This document shows, in pieces, positions 58,892 through 64,000 of a stretch of DNA of 64,000 nt. Position 1 is the stretch's first letter; each line of letters starts with the position of its first letter. The notes below the pieces were generated by a model. That model was given only the letters and a program-made list of their open reading frames with translations. It was not told the DNA's origin and searched no databases. The position numbers were made by a program, and so were the translations under genes. Source of the stretch: Caballeronia sp. NK8 (GTDB lineage: Bacteria; Pseudomonadota; Gammaproteobacteria; Burkholderiales; Burkholderiaceae); NCBI RefSeq assembly GCF_018408855.1, contig NZ_AP024325.1:868001-932000 (forward strand), read 5' to 3'.

Positions 58892-59881
58892 ATGAAGAAA
58901 ATTTCCCCGACCATTCGCGACGTCGCCGCAGCAGCAGGCGTATCCGTCGCAACCGTGTCCAAGTTCATCAACGGCGCGCAGCGTTTCTCCGCGCCCGTCG
59001 AAGCCAAGCTGAAGGAAGCCATCGATTCGCTCGGCTACCGCTCCAACCCGCTTGCGCGCTCGATGATCACAGGCAAGACGCGCACCATCGGTCTCACGAT
59101 CCTCGACATCAGCAACCCGCACTTCACGCACGTCGTGAAGGGCGCCAACCGCATCGCGCTGCGGCACGACTACACGCTGCTGCTCGTCGATATCGACGAA
59201 AACCAGGCGCGCGAACGTCCGCTCATAGAAGCGCTCGCGCAACGCGTGGACGGCCTGCTCGTCAGCTCGCGCCTCGCCGACGACGACGCGCGCTGGATGC
59301 TCGACCTCGACAAGCCGGTCGTGCTCCTGCGCAACGCCGAACTGCCGATTCCGAGCGTCGGCATCAACAGCCGCCTCGCCACTTACATGCTCGCGCGTCA
59401 CTTGCTCGATCTCGGGCATCGCCGCATCGCGTATCTCGGCTTCGAGCATGCGCGCATCAACGATGAACGGATTCGCGGCGCGCGCGAGTGTCTCGCCGAA
59501 GCGGGCCTCGAACTCGACATCTACGAAGCCCATGCGCCGACCTCGCTCGCGGGCGAACAGGCCTGCTCGCGCGTGATGCTCGGCCCGAAGCGCCCGCAGG
59601 CCGTGATCTGCTACAACGACCTGATCGCGCTCGGCTTCATGAAAGAAGCCGCATCGCTCGGCATTCGCGTGCCGCAGGACGTGTCGGTCACCGGCATCGA
59701 CAACGTGCCTTACGGCGCATACGCCGCACCGGGCCTGACCACCGTCGACATCCAGAGCGAGAAGATGGGCGAACTGGCGATGCAGAAGCTCATCGACGCC
59801 CTCGCGGGCCATCCCGATCCGGGCAACTCCATGTTCGAGCCTCGGCTCATCGTGCGCGAATCGACTGCTGCCGCTGCATGA
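58892..59881 (+). CDS. LacI-family transcriptional regulator
   Basis: 329 residues. HTH at residues 7-26 (IRDVAAAAGVSVATVSKFIN), hinge NPLARSMITGKT, and a PBP-1 type sensor domain with TILDISNPHFTHVVKG and ending near VDIQSEKMGELAMQKLID. The ATG at 58892 begins MKKISPTIRD with CCTCCT-rich leader sequence before it, so the RBS is unusual. The three matching palindromes in the locus make it the likely repressor of udh-lactonase, the MFS at 61247 and itself. The inducer is probably a hexuronate or aldarate. Confidence 0.9.
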   Translation: MKKISPTIRDVAAAAGVSVATVSKFINGAQRFSAPVEAKLKEAIDSLGYRSNPLARSMITGKTRTIGLTILDISNPHFTHVVKGANRIALRHDYTLLLVDIDENQARERPLIEALAQRVDGLLVSSRLADDDARWMLDLDKPVVLLRNAELPIPSVGINSRLATYMLARHLLDLGHRRIAYLGFEHARINDERIRGARECLAEAGLELDIYEAHAPTSLAGEQACSRVMLGPKRPQAVICYNDLIALGFMKEAASLGIRVPQDVSVTGIDNVPYGAYAAPGLTTVDIQSEKMGELAMQKLIDALAGHPDPGNSMFEPRLIVRESTAAAA

Positions 59882-59957
59882 CGCGCGCCGCGACGCCTGC
59901 AGGTTGCGAGTGCTGGCGGCGCGGCGCATGCCGATTTCGATGACCGGTTGAACCGTA

Positions 59958-61247
59958 TTACGCTTCGAGCTTCGCCGGCGTCATCTTCGGCGTGAGCAGA
60001 TGCATGATCGCGAAGGCGATCAGATACGCCGATGCGCCGATCGCGAACAGCACCCAGTAGTGACCTGTGCGCTGCAGCACCTGACCGATCACTTCCGAGA
60101 ACAGCACGCCGCCGATCGAACCCGCCATGCCGCCGATACCGACCACCGCGCCCACCGCACGACGCGGGAACATGTCCGATGCCGTCGTGAAGAGATTCGC
60201 CGACCAGCCCTGGTGCGCAGCCGCCGCCAGACCGACGATCGCCACCGCGACCCACAGATTTTCCGCTTGCGACACGAAAGCGATCGGCAACACGGCGCAG
60301 GCGCAGATCAGCATCGCGGTCTTGCGCGCCGCATTCACGGTCCAGCCCTTGCGCAGCAGCGTCGAGGAAATCCAGCCGCCGCCGATGCTGCCGACAGTGG
60401 TGATCGCGTAGATCACGACGAGCGGCAAGCCAATGTGCTGCATGTCCATGCCGCGCGATTCGTTCAGCCACTTCGGCAGCCAGAACAGGTAGAACCACCA
60501 CACCGGGTCCGTCAGGAACTTGCCGACGATGAACGCCCACGTTTCGCGCTTCTTGATCAGCACCTTGAAGCCCGGAGCGCCTGCTTTTGCGTTGGCGGCA
60601 TCGGCGGCGCGGGTTTCATCGCCTTCGTTGGCGAGATCGTCCTCTTGCGCGCTGCCGTCCGGCTGGCGGTACATAAAGAACCACACGACGAGCCACACCA
60701 GACCGATCGCGCCGACGATCACGAACGCCGCGCGCCAGCCGAACGCCACCGCGATAGCCGGAATCAGCGCAGGCGCGAACACCGCGCCGATATTCGCGCC
60801 GGAGTTGAAGATGCCGGTTGCCAGGGCGCGCTCGCTGCGCGGGAACCACTCGGCAGTCGTCTTGATCGCCGCCGGGAAGTTGCCGCCCTCGCCGATGCCG
60901 AGCAGCGCACGGACCATCGCGAAGCCCATCACGGAACCGACGGCTGCGTGCAGCATCGCGGCGATACTCCAGATGAACATGGCGAGCGCGTAGGAGATGC
61001 GCGTGCCGAGCCAGTCGACGATGCGCCCGAAGCACAGCAGACCGACCGCGTAGAAGGCCGAGAACGCGATCACGATGCGGCCGTACTGCACCTGCGTCCA
61101 GCCGATGTCGTGCTGCAGCATCGGCGCGAGCAGACCGAGGATCTGCCGGTCCATGTAATTGATGACCGTGGCGAAAAAGAGCAGCGCGCACACGGTCCAG
61201 CGATAGCGGCTCGCGGTACGCACGACGCCGGCAACGACAGTGTTCAT
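59958..61247 (-). CDS. MFS transporter, hexuronate/sugar-acid type (ExuT-like)
   Basis: 429 residues, 12 helices, with the ACS/ExuT helix-1 motif ATVINYMDRQILGLLAPML and the loop PRSERALATGIFNSGANIG. An acidic insert near residues 205-225 (QEDDLANEGDETRAADAANA) lies in the central loop and is unusual for the family. Start ATG at 61247 is preferred over the frame to 61358. A LacI operator lies 127-138 bases upstream. Confidence 0.87.
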   Translation of the reverse strand: MNTVVAGVVRTASRYRWTVCALLFFATVINYMDRQILGLLAPMLQHDIGWTQVQYGRIVIAFSAFYAVGLLCFGRIVDWLGTRISYALAMFIWSIAAMLHAAVGSVMGFAMVRALLGIGEGGNFPAAIKTTAEWFPRSERALATGIFNSGANIGAVFAPALIPAIAVAFGWRAAFVIVGAIGLVWLVVWFFMYRQPDGSAQEDDLANEGDETRAADAANAKAGAPGFKVLIKKRETWAFIVGKFLTDPVWWFYLFWLPKWLNESRGMDMQHIGLPLVVIYAITTVGSIGGGWISSTLLRKGWTVNAARKTAMLICACAVLPIAFVSQAENLWVAVAIVGLAAAAHQGWSANLFTTASDMFPRRAVGAVVGIGGMAGSIGGVLFSEVIGQVLQRTGHYWVLFAIGASAYLIAFAIMHLLTPKMTPAKLEA

Positions 61248-61373
61248 GAAAGTCTCCGGACGCGGCGGCGCTCGTCGTGCCGCGTTCTTTGTTGCGTGGA
61301 CGGCGACGAGCGCCGTGGGCGTGGCTTTGCGTGGTTTTGCCTGAGGCAGAAGCCGCAACCCGGCCCGGTCTTG

Positions 61374-61385
61374 GAAAACGTTTTT
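61374..61385. promoter_or_regulatory. LacI-family operator upstream of the ExuT-like gene
   Basis: GAAAACGTTTTT (in GGAAAACGTTTTTC), matching the udh-operon palindrome apart from the last base. It is the third copy in the locus. Confidence 0.75.
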
Positions 61386-61604
61386 CGAAGAATAGTGGGT
61401 TTGCTGCCTACTGGCTATCCTAGGATTTGCCCTAATCCAGCCTGCGACCGCCTTGAGTGGCCGTTGCAGCGCCTGCTTTCGAGCGTTGACTCTTACATTT
61501 TTGAAAGTTAATCGTTTTTTCGCGGCGGGGTTTTTTCATTCACTTTTGGCGTTTTGCATTCCGCCTCTTGCATGCAAAATGCCAACGCCGCGTTGCCGAA
61601 AAAT
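61386..61604. other. Gene-free promoter region between exuT-like and chemoreceptor genes
   Basis: Part of a 420-base gap (61248-61667). Besides the LacI site it holds an imperfect CCTAGG...CCCTA element near 61418-61433, AT-rich sequence (61490-61545) and a 12-base inverted repeat (61548-61583). No gene is seen. Confidence 0.6.
61548..61583. repeat. Inverted repeat GGCGTTTTGCAT / ATGCAAAATGCC
   Basis: Arms 61548-61559 and 61572-61583 pair at 11 of 12 positions around a 12-base loop. Sits 22 bases upstream of the FliA-type promoter. The ATGCAAAA half-site also occurs in the LacI leader (58796-58819). Confidence 0.55.
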
Positions 61605-61632
61605 TAAAGACCCGACAAGCATTTGCCGATAA
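61605..61632 (+). promoter_or_regulatory. FliA (sigma-28) type promoter of the chemoreceptor gene
   Basis: TAAA (61605-61608), 16 bases, GCCGATAA (61625-61632), matching the TAAA-N15-GCCGATAA consensus except for one base of spacing. The chemoreceptor ATG follows 35 bases later. Confidence 0.8.
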
Positions 61633-61667
61633 GGATCGCTACAACTCTTATCGTCCAGTCACTCCCC

Positions 61668-63623
61668 ATGTTTCGTAATGCTCTGGCCCGAATGAACGTC
61701 GGGACCAAATTCGCCGTGCTCGCCTGCGCGCTCACGGCAGTCGTCGTTGCCTTTTTCACCATCGCGGTCACTAGAAGCGCCGGCGAACAGGTCGACGCGC
61801 ACGCGCTCGCGCGCGTCGAAAGCGAAAATCGCTCGATCGCGACGATGATCGGCCTGTACGACAAGGCCGTGAGCGCCGAGGTCACGCGCTTCATGACGAT
61901 CTTCGCGCACCGCCTGCCTTCCGCTTTCACGCTCGACGAGTCGCGCACTGTGGACATCGGCGGCGTGGCCACGCCGGTCTTTCTCGCTGGCGACAAGCCG
62001 CTGAACAACGACTTCGCGATTCCCGACGCATTCCTCGAGGAAAGCGGCGCGATCGCGACGATCTTCGCCCGCACCGGCGACGACTTCGTGCGCGTGACGA
62101 CCTCGCTCAAGAAGCAGGACGGCACGCGCGCGATCGGCACGCTGCTCGACCGCAAAGGCCCGGCGTATGCGCCGATGCTCGCCGGCAAGCCGTACATCGG
62201 CATCGCGGCGCTGTTCGGCAAGCAGTACATCACCGAGTACAAGCCCGTCACCGATGCATCGGGCCGCGTGATTGGCGCGCTCTTCGTCGGCGTGGACGTC
62301 ACGTCCGAATTCGCCGCGCTGCAGGACACCATCGCGAAGCTCGTGATCGGCGCGAGCGGCTACCACTTCGCAGTCGATGCCTCGAACGGCGCGAGTCGCG
62401 GCAAGCTGCTCGTGCATCCCGGTTCGAAAGGCGAACTCGCCGATGACCGCGTCGCGCCCTTCAGGCAGATGCTCGAGACGCGCGAAGGCACGCTCACGTT
62501 CGACGGCGCGGATATCGCGGGCGCGAATGCGCGCGTGCACGGCGGCACGAAGGAAATCGTCTACATGACGGTGCCGCAGTGGCAATGGATGATCGGCGGC
62601 ATCGCGTATCGCGATGAATTGCTGGCGGACGTGCACGCGAGCCGCAATCGCTTTCTCGCGCTCGGGCTCGCCGTGGTCGCGCTGCTCGTCGGCGTGCTGC
62701 TTTATGCGGTCGCGAAGCTCGTCGGCGGTCCCATCGACGACGTGACGCGCGCCTCCGAACGCATCGCGGCGGGCGATCTCACCGTGCGTATCGACAGCAC
62801 GCGCGAGGATGACATCGGTCGTCTGATGCGTGCGATCGACGGTATCGCGCGCGGACTCGCGGGCATCGTCGCGCAAGTGCGCAGCGCATCGGCCGACATG
62901 AACGAAGGCACGGCGCGCATCGCGTCAGGCAGCAGCGACATCGCGACGCGCATCGCCACGCAAGCGGCGAGCGTCGAGGAGACCGCCGCGAGCATGGAAG
63001 AAATCACGTCGACCGTGCAGCAGAACGCGGCGAACACCGCGCAGGCGGGCACGCTCGTCGCATCGGCTTCGGACGCCGCGCGCGCGGGCGGCCAGGCGGT
63101 CGGACGCGTGGTGGAAACGATGGGCGAGATCGACGCCTCCGCGCGCCGCATCGCCGATATCACCGCGACCATCGAAGGCATCGCGTTCCAGACCAACATT
63201 CTCGCCTTGAACGCCGCAGTCGAAGCGGCGCGCGCGGGCGAGCATGGCAAGGGCTTCGCGGTCGTCGCATCGGAAGTGCGCGCGCTCGCGCAACGCAGCG
63301 CCAGCGCCGTGAAGGAGATCGAGGTGCTGATCGCCGAATCCGCCGCGAAGGTCTCGCAGGGCTACCGGATCGCCGAGCAGGCGAGCAGCACGATGGGCAG
63401 CATCGTCGAGCGGGTGTCGCGCGTGAATGCCATCGTCGATGAAATCGGCGTCGCGTCACGCGAACAGGCGAGCGGCATCGAACAGGTCAACAGCGCGGTC
63501 ATGCTCATTGGCGAAGCGACGCAGCAGAACGCCGCGCTCGTCGGTGAAGCGGAGCATTCCACCACGGAATTGCGCGATCAGGCCGAGCGTCTCGCGCACG
63601 CGGTCAGCATGTTCCGCGTTTGA
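61668..63623 (+). CDS. Methyl-accepting chemotaxis protein with periplasmic Cache domain
   Basis: 651 residues. TM1 at about residues 12-33 ([20 protein letters not shown]), a large periplasmic region of about 290 residues of the Cache_3-Cache_2 type ([20 protein letters not shown] and [18 protein letters not shown]), TM2 near 330-350 ([18 protein letters not shown]), HAMP, and the cytoplasmic signalling domain with the conserved hairpin [23 protein letters not shown] 61668 ([10 protein letters not shown]) is preferred over an upstream TTG. No C-terminal NWETF-like pentapeptide. It senses a small molecule, possibly a carboxylate, and is expressed with motility genes via FliA. Confidence 0.9.
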   Translation: MFRNALARMNVGTKFAVLACALTAVVVAFFTIAVTRSAGEQVDAHALARVESENRSIATMIGLYDKAVSAEVTRFMTIFAHRLPSAFTLDESRTVDIGGVATPVFLAGDKPLNNDFAIPDAFLEESGAIATIFARTGDDFVRVTTSLKKQDGTRAIGTLLDRKGPAYAPMLAGKPYIGIAALFGKQYITEYKPVTDASGRVIGALFVGVDVTSEFAALQDTIAKLVIGASGYHFAVDASNGASRGKLLVHPGSKGELADDRVAPFRQMLETREGTLTFDGADIAGANARVHGGTKEIVYMTVPQWQWMIGGIAYRDELLADVHASRNRFLALGLAVVALLVGVLLYAVAKLVGGPIDDVTRASERIAAGDLTVRIDSTREDDIGRLMRAIDGIARGLAGIVAQVRSASADMNEGTARIASGSSDIATRIATQAASVEETAASMEEITSTVQQNAANTAQAGTLVASASDAARAGGQAVGRVVETMGEIDASARRIADITATIEGIAFQTNILALNAAVEAARAGEHGKGFAVVASEVRALAQRSASAVKEIEVLIAESAAKVSQGYRIAEQASSTMGSIVERVSRVNAIVDEIGVASREQASGIEQVNSAVMLIGEATQQNAALVGEAEHSTTELRDQAERLAHAVSMFRV

Positions 63624-63624
63624 T

Positions 63625-64000
63625 TCAAAGCGGTTCCAGCGGATGCGGCGCGTCGTCATACGCGCCCCACACCGATTGATCGAAGTTGATCATCGAGCCC
63701 GTCATCAGACCGGATTCCGCGCTCGCGAGATAGGCGACCGCACGCGCCGCTTCGTTCGTGTTGATCAATCGCCCGAATGGCTGCGCGGCTGCGGCGCGCT
63801 CGAGCCAGTCGTCGTCCGCGCCATGATGCGTGCGCTGGATGCGGTCTTCGCCTTCGCTCGCCATCCAGCCCAGATTCAGACCGTTCACGCGGATGCGATT
63901 GCGCAGCAGCGTATAGGCCGTGTTCTGCGTAAGTGTGGCGAGCGCGCCCTTCGACGCGCAATAGGCGGCGATGAACGGCTGCCCCGCCATCGCCGACATC
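63625..64000 (-). CDS. SDR-family oxidoreductase, partial (C-terminal part)
   Basis: Only the C-terminal 124 residues are visible; the start is beyond the right edge. Catalytic Tyr-x3-Lys in YCASKGALATLTQ, then the C-terminal PFGRLINTNEAARAVAYLAS and TGSMINFDQSVWG. The final GxxxxGG-type cofactor site is missing here. Typical of classical short-chain dehydrogenases (3-oxoacyl or sugar alcohol type). Convergent with the chemoreceptor, one base apart. Confidence 0.85.
   Translation of the reverse strand, partial: MSAMAGQPFIAAYCASKGALATLTQNTAYTLLRNRIRVNGLNLGWMASEGEDRIQRTHHGADDDWLERAAAAQPFGRLINTNEAARAVAYLASAESGLMTGSMINFDQSVWGAYDDAPHPLEPL

Noticed and set aside
1..64000. CRISPR array, insertion sequence or integron
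   Set aside because: No regularly spaced repeats, transposase or integrase reading frame was seen in any frame.

Overview
The window is GC-rich, densely packed chromosomal or megaplasmid DNA typical of the Paraburkholderia / Caballeronia / Burkholderia group (Betaproteobacteria). The evidence is the high GC with strong third-position bias (long antisense shadow frames everywhere), the protein families present (DUF3182, DUF3597, GbcA-like Rieske oxygenase, ACS-type MFS carriers, many LysR/GntR/LacI regulators) and the catabolic character of the gene content. Genus is an inference. No rRNA, tRNA, insertion sequence, prophage or CRISPR array was recognised.

Layout. 1-4423 (minus): a three-component Rieske ring-hydroxylating dioxygenase operon (ferredoxin, reductase, alpha, beta) that runs into a molybdenum hydroxylase large subunit cut by the left edge; a good sigma-70-like promoter and a 14-bp inverted repeat lie ahead of it. 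4559-5494: an EamA exporter. 5498-7673 (minus): a DUF3649-PepSY-DUF3325 iron-uptake-associated membrane operon under a Fur-box promoter. 7929-8959: a small exported protein and a RibD_C/DHFR-like reductase. 9104-19529: a sugar locus with a DeoR regulator, a complete RbsABC-type importer with two permeases, a PfkB kinase, an RbsD/FucU mutarotase, a two-domain ALDH16-type aldehyde dehydrogenase and deoxyribose-phosphate aldolase. Together these form a plausible deoxyribose (or deoxynucleoside sugar) uptake and degradation pathway in which acetaldehyde released by DeoC is oxidised.

19753-23654: small genes (DUF3182, alpha/beta hydrolase, hemerythrin, membrane proteins, DUF3597). 23706-27209: MFS carrier and glucarate-dehydratase-family enzyme, divergent from a GntR regulator, with two copies of one operator motif between them. 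27225-31879: a GbcA-like Rieske oxygenase, an acyltransferase and two tandem LysR regulators. 31934-40948 (minus): a long operon with a betaine/choline-type ABC importer, serine hydroxymethyltransferase, a DapA-family lyase, a DAO-family flavoenzyme, an aldehyde dehydrogenase and a ProC-like reductase, whose overall substrate is unknown.

41333-47138: a thiol-redox group (DipZ, TlpA-like, DUF899), an Asp-nucleophile alpha/beta hydrolase and an ArsR-SRPBCC pair. 47157-48878: PoxB-type pyruvate dehydrogenase. 49123-53919: a polar-amino-acid-type ABC importer behind a uronate dehydrogenase, divergent from a FadR/GntR regulator. 53937-55217: a visibly less GC-rich patch with an orphan T6SS Hcp protein, an STM2901-like protein and a DUF1493 protein, the best candidate for a little-described system. 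55397-61247: a hexuronate oxidation locus (two MFS carriers, second uronate dehydrogenase, SMP-30 lactonase, LacI regulator) tied together by three GAAAACGTT(T/A) operator sites. 61605-63623: a chemoreceptor with a FliA-type promoter. The right edge cuts an SDR oxidoreductase.
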